NCBI GenBank assembly: GCA_016717725.1 | Contig: JADKFA010000004.1 | Span: forward strand, 62,001 to 126,000 | Direction of reading: 5' to 3' | DNA from: Bacteroidota bacterium | GTDB lineage: Bacteria > Bacteroidota > Bacteroidia > AKYH767-A > OLB10 | Length of the DNA stretch: 64,000 bases | Shown: positions 45,102 to 53,764 of the stretch, piece by piece | Layout of the letters: every line of letters begins with the position of its first letter | Numbering within the stretch: the first letter of the stretch is position 1 | Program-made: the position numbers and the translations under genes | The notes under the pieces: model-generated | Told to the model about the DNA's origin: nothing | The model's input: the letters and a program-made list of their open reading frames with translations, nothing else | The model's database searches: none

Positions 45102-47795
45102 ATGAAAAGGTACTCTCTTCCTAATTGTTTAATTCAAAGAAAATTCATCTTGAAATTTACTCTATGCATAATTGTGGCTTTTAGTTATTCATTAACAGCA
45201 GTAAATGCACAGCCATATATCCGCACCACATTTAATGATGTGTATACTCCCATCACTTTAGGAGGAGGAGCTACTGTTTCTACAGCTACAGGGGATAATG
45301 CAAGTGAAATAGGTGTTGCACTTGGTTTTGTTTTTAATTATGCTGGCGTAAACTATACTTCCATTAGTATTAACACAAATGGGATGATGTTTTTCGATCC
45401 ATTGGCTCCCACTCCAACAGAAAGCGCCAATAATTCCAGTTTATTTCAATCAACTATTCCTAATCAAACCATTGCACCCTGGTGGAATAACCTTAGCGAT
45501 GATGCTAGCTCCGATATCCTTTATCAAACACAAGGAAGTGCGGGCAATAAAACATTCACGGTGCAATACACCAATTATCCAACCTATACAGGAGTGGCTG
45601 GTGCAAATGTCCGCATGAATTGTCAAGCGATTTTTTATGAGGCTACGGGAAATTTTGAACTTCGCTATGGAACTTTAAATAGTATAGGAGAGCCTTCTTA
45701 TACCGCTGGAGCATGCATTGGAATTGAATATGGTTCAGGAGGAAGTGGAAGTTGCATAGACGCTATTTCTGGTTCTAAAACAACGAACAACATTATGCTG
45801 AATCCTCTTAGTGGATGGCCGTCTTTCCATTTTCGTTTTACTCCAGGAACCCCTACACCAATTTCTGCTGGAACTTATAATGTAGGAATCGGACAAACTT
45901 ACTCCAATTTATCTTTAGCCGTTAGCGATGTAAACCATCGTGGGGTTTCGGGGTCTGTTACATTAAACCTAACCGATGAAACATATGATACCAGTACTAC
46001 AAACGGAAAAAATATTTTTCCTGTTTTATTAGGTCCCGTTATAGGAACAAGTGAAACAAATCGATTAATCATTACAAAAATAGGATCGCCTGCTACGCTA
46101 TTCTATAGAGGATCTCCTGTATTGTTAGGATCTATTGGTGCATCTAGTGTAGGGTCGTATTCGGCTACGGAAGAACCAATTTTGGGAATTTGTGCTTCTT
46201 ATACAACACTTAGTAATATTAATTTTTATACCCACGGAAATTCTCCTCAGTCTGCTGAAACTGGAATACTTATTTTTCAAGCAGGAAATGAGCTTGGGGC
46301 AAAATATAATATTATTGAAAAAACAACTATTGATCTGGATAGAACCAATCTTTCTTCTATTGGAATTCGTCAAGATAGAAATTCTAATCCAGGAGAATAC
46401 GCAAGTACAAACTCTTACAATATATACCGAGACTTTTCTATCCGTGACTGTCAGAAAGGAATATTTCTATTAGGTTCGGGAGGTATTTATGAACCTGATT
46501 ATGGTTGTCAAATTACTACTTCTTCCTGTACTATTTTCAATTCCATTGGTGATCCCACTATAGCAAATGATATAGGAGGAGGTTCAAGTGTTGCATATGG
46601 CATCAATGTTCAAGCTCAAAGTGGATTTACAATAAACAATAATATCATAAGCAATGTTTCCTCTTCAAATAACACTTCACCTGTGGATGGTATTGACATT
46701 GTAAATTATATGGGTGTTTGTCAGGTAAGTAATAATATCATCAGATCCATCAAAAGAAATCATACAAGTAGCACTACTCATGTCACAGGAATCTCTATCA
46801 ATACTACTGGGAATTCGGTTAAAGAAATTCGCGTTTTTAATAATAGTATATCCGAAATTGGTTCATCGTATGTTGGTGCGGCAACGGCTACCAGAATCAT
46901 GAAAGGAATGTTGGTAGAAGGATCTGGTAATAGTGGTAAACAAACGGTGGCTATTTGGAATAATAGCATTAGCATGAATGGTTCGGGAACTCTGAATGCT
47001 TCGAACACAAGTTTTGAAATACAAAATACTTCTTCTGTCATTCATCATATTATGAATAATGCCTTTGCCAATTTTACAGCGGCCCAAACGGGAGTGGCAA
47101 AACATTATGCTTTTGTTTCTCCTTCTGCAAATGCTATCGGTTATCCGAGTTCCACTTCAGACTACAACGATCTTTTCATCGCCAATGATCAAGGAACCTC
47201 TGGTCATGTTGGATTGGGAGCTACAACAAATTATTCTTCACTCTTAGATTGGAAAAATGGAATGACTTTTAATGCTGGAACCGATATTAATTCCATTTCT
47301 ACAAATCCTTCCTTTGTAAATAATAATACAGATCTTCATGCAAGTTCCTCCTCTTCCTCATTAAATGGCAGTGGGATCACGCCAGCGTCCTTTGCAAGTA
47401 TTGATATTGATTGTCAAGCAAGGCACACCCCTTATGACATTGGGATGGATGATTTTTCATTTGATGCATTACTAAATTTGAAATTCTATATAGAAGGATT
47501 TCATGCTGGAAATGGTTTAATGGTTTCTCTATTAACTAATACAGGTGCCGATATTAATCCCTTTATTACAGATACCATTACCATTGAATTGAGAAATACA
47601 ACAAGTCCATATACGCTATTCATAAGCACGAACAGTATGCTTCTTGCCAATGGAACTTCAACCACTTATCTTCCACTATCTGTTATTGGCAATAGCTATT
47701 ATATAGTTGCACGAGGTCGAAATATGATAGAAACTTGGAGCAAGTTACCTGTGACTTTTTCGATGAATACCAACTTCGACTTTAGTACTCCATAG
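45102..47795 (+). CDS. Large exported beta-helix-type protein, unusual C-terminus
   Basis: 897 residues. A signal peptide (about 1-36, ending VNAQP) is followed by a globular N-terminal region (GFVFNYAGVNYTSISINTNG, NQTIAPWWNNL), then repeated short strands typical of a right-handed parallel beta-helix (GINVQAQSGFTINNNIIS, ISINTTGNSVKEIRVFNNSI). The end (LNLKFYIEGFHAGNGL... MIETWSKLPVTFSMN) resembles a domain that in related proteins is followed by about 80 more residues. Here the protein stops at DFSTP with no T9SS sorting domain, so it may be truncated. Probably regulated by the preceding two-component pair. Confidence 0.77.
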   Translation: MKRYSLPNCLIQRKFILKFTLCIIVAFSYSLTAVNAQPYIRTTFNDVYTPITLGGGATVSTATGDNASEIGVALGFVFNYAGVNYTSISINTNGMMFFDPLAPTPTESANNSSLFQSTIPNQTIAPWWNNLSDDASSDILYQTQGSAGNKTFTVQYTNYPTYTGVAGANVRMNCQAIFYEATGNFELRYGTLNSIGEPSYTAGACIGIEYGSGGSGSCIDAISGSKTTNNIMLNPLSGWPSFHFRFTPGTPTPISAGTYNVGIGQTYSNLSLAVSDVNHRGVSGSVTLNLTDETYDTSTTNGKNIFPVLLGPVIGTSETNRLIITKIGSPATLFYRGSPVLLGSIGASSVGSYSATEEPILGICASYTTLSNINFYTHGNSPQSAETGILIFQAGNELGAKYNIIEKTTIDLDRTNLSSIGIRQDRNSNPGEYASTNSYNIYRDFSIRDCQKGIFLLGSGGIYEPDYGCQITTSSCTIFNSIGDPTIANDIGGGSSVAYGINVQAQSGFTINNNIISNVSSSNNTSPVDGIDIVNYMGVCQVSNNIIRSIKRNHTSSTTHVTGISINTTGNSVKEIRVFNNSISEIGSSYVGAATATRIMKGMLVEGSGNSGKQTVAIWNNSISMNGSGTLNASNTSFEIQNTSSVIHHIMNNAFANFTAAQTGVAKHYAFVSPSANAIGYPSSTSDYNDLFIANDQGTSGHVGLGATTNYSSLLDWKNGMTFNAGTDINSISTNPSFVNNNTDLHASSSSSSLNGSGITPASFASIDIDCQARHTPYDIGMDDFSFDALLNLKFYIEGFHAGNGLMVSLLTNTGADINPFITDTITIELRNTTSPYTLFISTNSMLLANGTSTTYLPLSVIGNSYYIVARGRNMIETWSKLPVTFSMNTNFDFSTP

Positions 47796-47989
47796 TAGTA
47801 TTTATGACCATTGAAATTTTATGCGTTCTCTGACTAATTATCGCTTTTTAATGTCTTGATTGGTTTATCTTAGAAAATTTCGCACAAATATTTACTCTTA
47901 ATAGGTATCTTTGTTGCTTCAATTGAAAACTATTTAAGGCAGGATAAAGAATTTCCTGTTGCCAATATTTATAAAAAGCGACATCTCCA

Positions 47990-48505
47990 GTGAATTCAAT
48001 AATAAATTCCACTATTCATGACGCAGAAGAATTGGCGAAAATTGGTCGACAATCGTTTATAGAATCACATGGTCACAGCGCTTCTGTAGAAGATATAACG
48101 GCTTATGTAAATAGTAAATTTACTTCTTTCGCTTTTGTGGATGAGTTAAGTGAACCAAGAAACATTTATCACCATATTAAAAGGGACGGTCAACTTATTG
48201 GGTATTCCAAAATAATTTTAAGTTGTATATCAGAAAATATCGTGAATGAGAACGTTACCAAACTTGACCGACTCTATTTAATTCAAGAGTTTCATTCTTT
48301 AAAACTTGGACAAGCGCTTTTAGAATATAACATTCAACTTTCCAATCACAACAATCAAAAGGGAATGTGGCTTTATGTATGGAAAGAAAATACAAGAGCC
48401 GTTCAATTTTATCTTAGAAACGGATTTCAGATAATTGGCGCATTTGATTTTAAAATTTCCGAAAATCATTCGAATCCGAACTATCACCTTTTTCTAGAAT
48501 TCTAA
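47990..48505 (+). CDS. GNAT-family N-acetyltransferase
   Basis: 171 residues from a GTG. Typical GNAT blocks are HIKRDGQLIGYSKI, VTKLDRLYLIQEFHSLKLGQ (with the acetyl-CoA loop) and WLYVWKENTRAVQFYLRNGF. The substrate is not predictable, though this subgroup resembles diamine or peptide acetyltransferases. Confidence 0.82.
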   Translation: MNSIINSTIHDAEELAKIGRQSFIESHGHSASVEDITAYVNSKFTSFAFVDELSEPRNIYHHIKRDGQLIGYSKIILSCISENIVNENVTKLDRLYLIQEFHSLKLGQALLEYNIQLSNHNNQKGMWLYVWKENTRAVQFYLRNGFQIIGAFDFKISENHSNPNYHLFLEF

Positions 48506-48573
48506 TTGCAACAAAATGAAAGCCTATCACAAAGGTAAAAATTATCACTAATATGTAATTTATGGACATCTAG

Positions 48574-48604
48574 TTGATTTTTTCAATCAATAGTACTACT
48601 TTTA
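48574..48604 (+). promoter_or_regulatory. Promoter of the small T9SS protein gene (TTG-N20-TACTTTTA)
   Basis: TTG (48574-48576) and TACTTTTA (48597-48604) with 20 bases between match the phylum pattern. The gene starts about 60 bases downstream, at 48665. Confidence 0.45.
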
Positions 48605-48664
48605 ACATATTCATTGGACCTAATGAATATCCTATTCTAACTAAGTACAAAAAAAACAAACGAA

Positions 48665-49300
48665 ATGAAAAAATTTCTACTTCTTGTCACTTCGCTTTTT
48701 TCTTTTTACTCACAGGCGCAAGTTGTGAATCAAATTACAATTATACCATCAAATCCAACAAGTAGTGATACGATTTCTGTTATTACCAACTTTTCCTATT
48801 ATGGAGATTGCTCGTTTGGCTTGGTGGGCTATTACTATTATTTGCAAGATTCAACAATTTATATTCTTCCTACTTACTGCGGATACGGCGCTACTACACT
48901 ATGCACGAGTATCGATACTTTAAAATTGGAAACTTTTCCTGCGGAAAATTATATTATCAGCATTGAATTTCACCAAGGAAGTGTTTGCCCTTTCAGTCAC
49001 TTTGACGCAACAATTGCTCAGTTCGATACCACATTAACTATCAATACAACTTCTGGACTTATTTCGCCTAACGTTTCCGAATCCGAGATATTACTTTTCC
49101 CAAATCCAACAAACGGGAAAGTAACCCTTCGATTAGAAAAGGGAAATCTAAAATCCGTTTCGCTTTATAATTCGCTCGGTGTTTTAATAGATGAATTCTT
49201 TTCCTCCACATTTTCTATGGAGCGCTTTCCAAGTGGTATTTATTGGACTACCATTAAAACAGATCGTGGCCAATCTACTTTAAAAATTATGAAACACTAA
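48665..49300 (+). CDS. Small exported T9SS-dependent protein
   Basis: 211 residues with a signal peptide ending in FYSQAQ. A beta-rich, cysteine-containing region (about 20-135; Cys pairs around YYGDCSFG, PTYCGYG, TTLCTS, GSVCPF) is followed by a T9SS C-terminal domain (about 142-211): ILLFPNPTNGKVTLRLEKG, SVSLYNSLGVL, FPSGIYWTTIKT and a basic end. Its function is unknown; the cysteines suggest a disulfide-stabilised surface protein. Confidence 0.8.
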   Translation: MKKFLLLVTSLFSFYSQAQVVNQITIIPSNPTSSDTISVITNFSYYGDCSFGLVGYYYYLQDSTIYILPTYCGYGATTLCTSIDTLKLETFPAENYIISIEFHQGSVCPFSHFDATIAQFDTTLTINTTSGLISPNVSESEILLFPNPTNGKVTLRLEKGNLKSVSLYNSLGVLIDEFFSSTFSMERFPSGIYWTTIKTDRGQSTLKIMKH

Positions 49301-49317
49301 TTTGACATTTAAATTCC

Positions 49318-49809
49318 ATGAATACGTCACAGCAAATTGCCAAACATTTTAGAGAAGTTCACTTTGGAGGAAATTGGACTTGCTCCAATCTAAAAGACAA
49401 CTTAGCCGATGTGACTTGGCAACAAGCAACTCAACAAATCTATTCCTTAAATACTATTGCAACACTAGTGTATCATACGCATTACTATGTTAATGCTGTA
49501 TTAAAAGTTTTTCAAGGAAGCGAATTAGACGCGCATGATAAATATAGCTTTACTCATCCTCCTATTCATTCACAAGAAGATTGGGAAAATCTATTATCAA
49601 AAGTTTGGGAAGACGCTCAAGCTTTTGAAACACTTCTCAAAAAATTACCAGATGAAAAATTATGGGAGTACATTGCGGAAGAAAAGTATGGAATCTATTA
49701 TAGAAACATACATGGCATCATTGAACATATTCATTATCATCTAGGTCAAATTGCGATCATAAAGAAGATAATTCAACAAAAAGAAAATTATAAAATCCAA
49801 AATAATTAA
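49318..49809 (+). CDS. DinB-like / DUF1572 four-helix protein
   Basis: 163 residues of the DinB four-helix fold. Histidines fit the metal site: LVYHTHYYVNAVLK and the C-terminal IIEHIHYHLGQIAIIKKII. Family members act as metal-dependent thiol transferases or have no known role. Its stop overlaps the start of the chitinase gene by one base (TAATG). Confidence 0.78.
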   Translation: MNTSQQIAKHFREVHFGGNWTCSNLKDNLADVTWQQATQQIYSLNTIATLVYHTHYYVNAVLKVFQGSELDAHDKYSFTHPPIHSQEDWENLLSKVWEDAQAFETLLKKLPDEKLWEYIAEEKYGIYYRNIHGIIEHIHYHLGQIAIIKKIIQQKENYKIQNN

Positions 49810-51149
49810 TGTGTAAAATGGAATTGCGAAATCATCTAAAACAATTTGTAGTCTTAATTCTTATGATATTTTGTTCTTCCTACAACTTAAAAGCACAAAC
49901 CACAACTCCTGAATTAATCGGTTATTGGCATAATTGGAACGATCCAAATGCTCCATCTATACCACTTAATCAAATTGATTCAAGGTATACGTTTGTTGAC
50001 ATTGCTTTTGCCGTTCCTGAAGTCGGCACAGATTATAAAATGGAATTTGTTCCCGATCAATTTACAACAGTTACCTTTATTTCGCATGTACAAGCTCTCC
50101 AAAGTCAAGGTAAAAAAGTAATTATAAGTATTGGAGGAGCCGCTACTCATGTTTCTCTTGATAATATTTCGGAAAGAGATACTTTCATTGCCACGATGGG
50201 AAATATTTTAGCTACCTATGGATTTGATGGTATCGATATTGATCTTGAAGGAAGTTCTGTCTCTGTTACCGGTGGTACCATCTCTACTCCTGTTGATGCA
50301 AAAATTATAAATCTAATTGAGGCCATCAAACAAATTATGGGGAACTATTATACTACCAATAATAAAAAATTGCTTCTTACCATGGCACCTGAAACCGCCT
50401 TTGTACAAGGAGGGATGTCAGCCTATGGAGGAATTTGGGGTGCCTATTTACCCATTATACATGCGCTTCGCGACTCAATTGATATTTTACATGTTCAATT
50501 ATACAATAGTGGAAGCATGTATGGTATTGATGGGAATATTTACACGCAAGGAACATCCGATTTTATTGTAGCCATGACAGAGGCAGTTATACAAGGATTT
50601 AATACTTCAGGAGGAGCATTCATCGGTCTTCCTGCAAATAAAGTAGCTATTGGTTTACCTGCTTGTCCCTCGGCAGCAGGCGGAGGTTATACTGATACTA
50701 CTTCAGTAAAAAATGCAATTCAATACTTAAGAGGTTTGGGGCCTAAGCCTGGAATTTATACACTCCAACTAATAGGAGGTTATCCTTCACTACGAGGGAT
50801 GATGACATGGTCCATCAATTGGGATGCGGTATCAACTTGTGCAACTACCTTTGAATATGCAAATACTTTTGAAAGTATTTTTGGTATAACTTCGTCTACT
50901 CACGAGATGAATCAAGCCATTTCGGTTGAGGTATTCCCAAATCCTGTTTCAGATTTTCTAACAATAGCAACAGACATTGATCTGTGCTCAATAAAAATTA
51001 CAAATATTCTGGGCGAAGTAATTCAAGATCCAATTCCATTTAACCAAACTATATCCATCCCAACAAATGAATGGACCTCAGGAATCTATTTCATTATAAT
51101 AACGAATAGACATCATGTGATGGTGAAAAAAATAATGGTTGTCCAATAG
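49809..51149 (+). CDS. GH18 chitinase with T9SS sorting domain
   Basis: 446 residues. A signal peptide precedes about residue 30. The GH18 barrel contains the catalytic DGIDIDLE at 140-147 (acid Glu147), KKVIISIGG (strand 3) and later MTWSINWDAVS. The C-terminal 70 residues are a T9SS domain (VEVFPNPVSDFLTIATD, ITNILGEVIQD, SGIYFIIITNRHH). It is expected to be secreted and to cut chitin or a related N-acetylglucosamine polymer. No other chitin-use genes are next to it. Confidence 0.93.
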   Translation: MCKMELRNHLKQFVVLILMIFCSSYNLKAQTTTPELIGYWHNWNDPNAPSIPLNQIDSRYTFVDIAFAVPEVGTDYKMEFVPDQFTTVTFISHVQALQSQGKKVIISIGGAATHVSLDNISERDTFIATMGNILATYGFDGIDIDLEGSSVSVTGGTISTPVDAKIINLIEAIKQIMGNYYTTNNKKLLLTMAPETAFVQGGMSAYGGIWGAYLPIIHALRDSIDILHVQLYNSGSMYGIDGNIYTQGTSDFIVAMTEAVIQGFNTSGGAFIGLPANKVAIGLPACPSAAGGGYTDTTSVKNAIQYLRGLGPKPGIYTLQLIGGYPSLRGMMTWSINWDAVSTCATTFEYANTFESIFGITSSTHEMNQAISVEVFPNPVSDFLTIATDIDLCSIKITNILGEVIQDPIPFNQTISIPTNEWTSGIYFIIITNRHHVMVKKIMVVQ

Positions 51150-51216
51150 GTTGAGAAACGGAGAACATCATACATTTTTGCTTACTTTCAGATGGATGCT
51201 ATGAATAAATTTTACT

Positions 51217-51224
51217 TAGTTTTG
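51217..51224 (+). promoter_or_regulatory. Bacteroidota -7 box (TAGTTTTG)
   Basis: TAGTTTTG fits TAnnTTTG and lies about 42 bases before the ATG at 51266. A second ATG at 51229 opens only a 16-codon frame overlapping the start of the gene; it may be a chance ORF or a small leader. Confidence 0.4.
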
Positions 51225-51265
51225 CATCATGAATTCAATTCCTGTTTTCAATAAATGGTTTCTTT

Positions 51266-52543
51266 ATGATGTCAAGTAAGTATTGGAAAAATGAAAAGTT
51301 TTCTTCCAGTAACCAATTAACCATAGGGGTCTTTCTTGTACTTTATTTTTTACTCGCTCTGTTGATTCCAAAATCTGGTCATCCTAGTGACTTCAATTGT
51401 TGGACAGATTGGACCAGTGCCATATTTACAAAAGACTTAGGAAATATTTATAGTCACGGAACAAACTATTTACCATTGTATCAATATTTTTTAATGCTGT
51501 TTGGCAATTTTCAAGGAAGCGTATCCAATATCCATTCGAATATTAACTCACTTAAATACATGAATCTGATATTTGATGTGGTAGGTGTATACTTTGTTTT
51601 CCTTTTGATAAATGAAAAACTAAAAGACACCAAAACCAGTATTCTATTATCCTTACTCATCCTTTTCAATATAGCCTATTTATACAATACGATGATCTGG
51701 GGACAAGTGGATGCCATTTTTACGACATTCCTTTTCATCGCCTTTTACTTTAGTCTTCACAATAAAATTCTACTCACTATTTTATTCTGTTTATTGAGTA
51801 TTAATATGAAATTACAAGCCATCATCTTTTTCCCATTCATAGGTCTCATTTTATTACCTTCACTACTACGAAAGTTCAATATAAAATCGCTTTTTACTTG
51901 GATAGTTGTTCCAATCATTCTTCAATTCCTCATTTTACTTCCCTTCTATTTACAAGGCGACTTGGAAAAGGTAGTGGCTGTAGTGACGAATTCCGTAGGG
52001 ACTTTTCCAAAAGTTTCATTGAATGCTTATAACATGTGGTACTGGTTTATAGATGATCAACCGATGGGCGTATTAGATACCAACAAGTATTGTGGCCTCA
52101 GTTATTATCAATGGGGTTTCTATAGTTTTATTATAGCCTACACGGCTACTTTATTTCCTCTTCTTCAAAATCGGGTACGGCTATTGATGAAAAAACAAGA
52201 GGTAGACTTATCATTAAATAAACTATTACTCATTGCTACGTTAATTCCAATTGTGTTTTTCTTCTTCAATACTCAGATGCATGAGCGTTATTCTCATCCG
52301 ATGCTAATTTTTGCTGGGACTTACGCCATACTAAACAAAAAGTATCTTGTCTATATTTTATTAAGCATTTCTTATTTTTTAAATTTAGAATTGGTGTTGG
52401 ACTATTTCAACATAGAAAGCTACAACTTACTCTTTCTAAATCCAGATTTTGTTGCTGCTATTTTCATGGTTGCTATCCTTCTTCTCTTTTATTCCCTCTA
52501 TAAAAGAGAACCAAATCTAGGGGTTCGGCAAAAGGGTAATTGA
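51266..52543 (+). CDS. GT-C type integral-membrane glycosyltransferase
   Basis: 425 residues with about 9-10 membrane helices. Features of the mannosyltransferase/GPI-like GT-C group include the large first loop after the first helix (HPSDFNCWTDWTSAIF), YNTMIWGQVDAIFTTFLF and FNTQMHERYSHPMLIFAG. The acceptor is unknown; the donor is probably a lipid-linked sugar. Its location among exported proteins could mean a role in cell-surface glycosylation, which is inference. Confidence 0.75.
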   Translation: MMSSKYWKNEKFSSSNQLTIGVFLVLYFLLALLIPKSGHPSDFNCWTDWTSAIFTKDLGNIYSHGTNYLPLYQYFLMLFGNFQGSVSNIHSNINSLKYMNLIFDVVGVYFVFLLINEKLKDTKTSILLSLLILFNIAYLYNTMIWGQVDAIFTTFLFIAFYFSLHNKILLTILFCLLSINMKLQAIIFFPFIGLILLPSLLRKFNIKSLFTWIVVPIILQFLILLPFYLQGDLEKVVAVVTNSVGTFPKVSLNAYNMWYWFIDDQPMGVLDTNKYCGLSYYQWGFYSFIIAYTATLFPLLQNRVRLLMKKQEVDLSLNKLLLIATLIPIVFFFFNTQMHERYSHPMLIFAGTYAILNKKYLVYILLSISYFLNLELVLDYFNIESYNLLFLNPDFVAAIFMVAILLLFYSLYKREPNLGVRQKGN

Positions 52544-52591
52544 GTCGATTGTATTTATCAATTTTATCTATCTTTAAATAAAATTTGATCT

Positions 52592-53629
52592 ATGCGCCTC
52601 TTCCTTTTAATCTTAACCTCCATCTGCTACTGCTCATGCAGACCAGAGGTAGAATCTACACTGTCCGCTAATGTAGAAAGCAGCTCTCTTACTACTTATT
52701 TCGACTACCAAGATTCCATTGAATCGGCAGGAGTAAAGATGATCCCGATAACTACTCCTGTAGGTAAGTTTAAAGTATGGACAAAACGATTTGGTAAAAA
52801 TCCGAAGATAAAAATTCTATTATTACATGGAGGTCCTGCTATGACTCATGAATATATGGAGTGCTTTGAAACTTTTTTTCTGCGCGAAGGGTTTGAATTT
52901 TATGAGTATGATCAATTGGGATCTTACTACAGCGATCAACCCACAGATAGTAGCTTGTGGACCATTGAACGATTTGTGGAAGAAGTAGAACAAGTAAGAA
53001 TTGCGATTCATGCCGATAGTTCCAATTTTTATATTGTTGGGAATTCATGGGGTGGAATTCTAGGAATGGAGTACGCGCTAAAATATCAACATCATCTTAA
53101 AAGTTTAGTGGTCTCGAATATGATGGCTAGCGCTAAAGAATATGGTAAATATGCTGACGAAGTCCTCGCTAAACAAATGAATCCATCGGCACTAGCAGAA
53201 ATTAAAGTGTTGGAAGCAAAAAAAGATTTTGCTAATCCACGCTACATGGAACTTTTGATTCCAAATTTCTACCGAGAACATCTATGCAGATTAAAAGAAT
53301 GGCCTGATGGTTTTAATCGCTCGATGCCACATGTGAATGGAACAATATACACCATGATGCAGGGGCCAAGTGAGTTTGGTATAAGTGGTCGACTTTCGAA
53401 CTGGGATATTAAAGATCGATTGAAAGAGATTTATATTCCTACCTTGATGATTGGAGCAAAATACGATACCATGGATCCGAAAACGATGGAAGAACAAAGC
53501 ACCTTGTTGCAAAAAGGTCGCTACTTGTATTGTCCCAACGGCAGCCATCTTTCTATGTGGGATGACCAACAGGTGTTCATGAGTGGGGTTATTCAGTTCA
53601 TTAAGGATGTTCATGTGGGTAAGTTTTAA
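52592..53629 (+). CDS. Alpha/beta-hydrolase, proline iminopeptidase-like lipoprotein
   Basis: 345 residues. A short leader ends in a lipobox-like ICYCSC, so it may be lipid-anchored in the periplasm. The hydrolase domain has the oxyanion block LLLHGGPAMTHEY, the nucleophile elbow GNSWGG, and the acid/histidine end YDTMDPKTMEEQ, NGSHLSMWDD. This matches proline iminopeptidases (S33), which free N-terminal proline from peptides. The substrate could be another peptide or ester. Confidence 0.8.
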   Translation: MRLFLLILTSICYCSCRPEVESTLSANVESSSLTTYFDYQDSIESAGVKMIPITTPVGKFKVWTKRFGKNPKIKILLLHGGPAMTHEYMECFETFFLREGFEFYEYDQLGSYYSDQPTDSSLWTIERFVEEVEQVRIAIHADSSNFYIVGNSWGGILGMEYALKYQHHLKSLVVSNMMASAKEYGKYADEVLAKQMNPSALAEIKVLEAKKDFANPRYMELLIPNFYREHLCRLKEWPDGFNRSMPHVNGTIYTMMQGPSEFGISGRLSNWDIKDRLKEIYIPTLMIGAKYDTMDPKTMEEQSTLLQKGRYLYCPNGSHLSMWDDQQVFMSGVIQFIKDVHVGKF

Positions 53630-53764
53630 TCTACGGCCACTCTAGAAACTTCTACCTATTATTAGAATCAGATTAATCCTTTTTCATTAAATATGCTCTA
53701 ATTGGGGATGTTCGTGCTTGACTCCCTCAATTCTATTCCATAAATTAGATCCAACAATTGTTAC

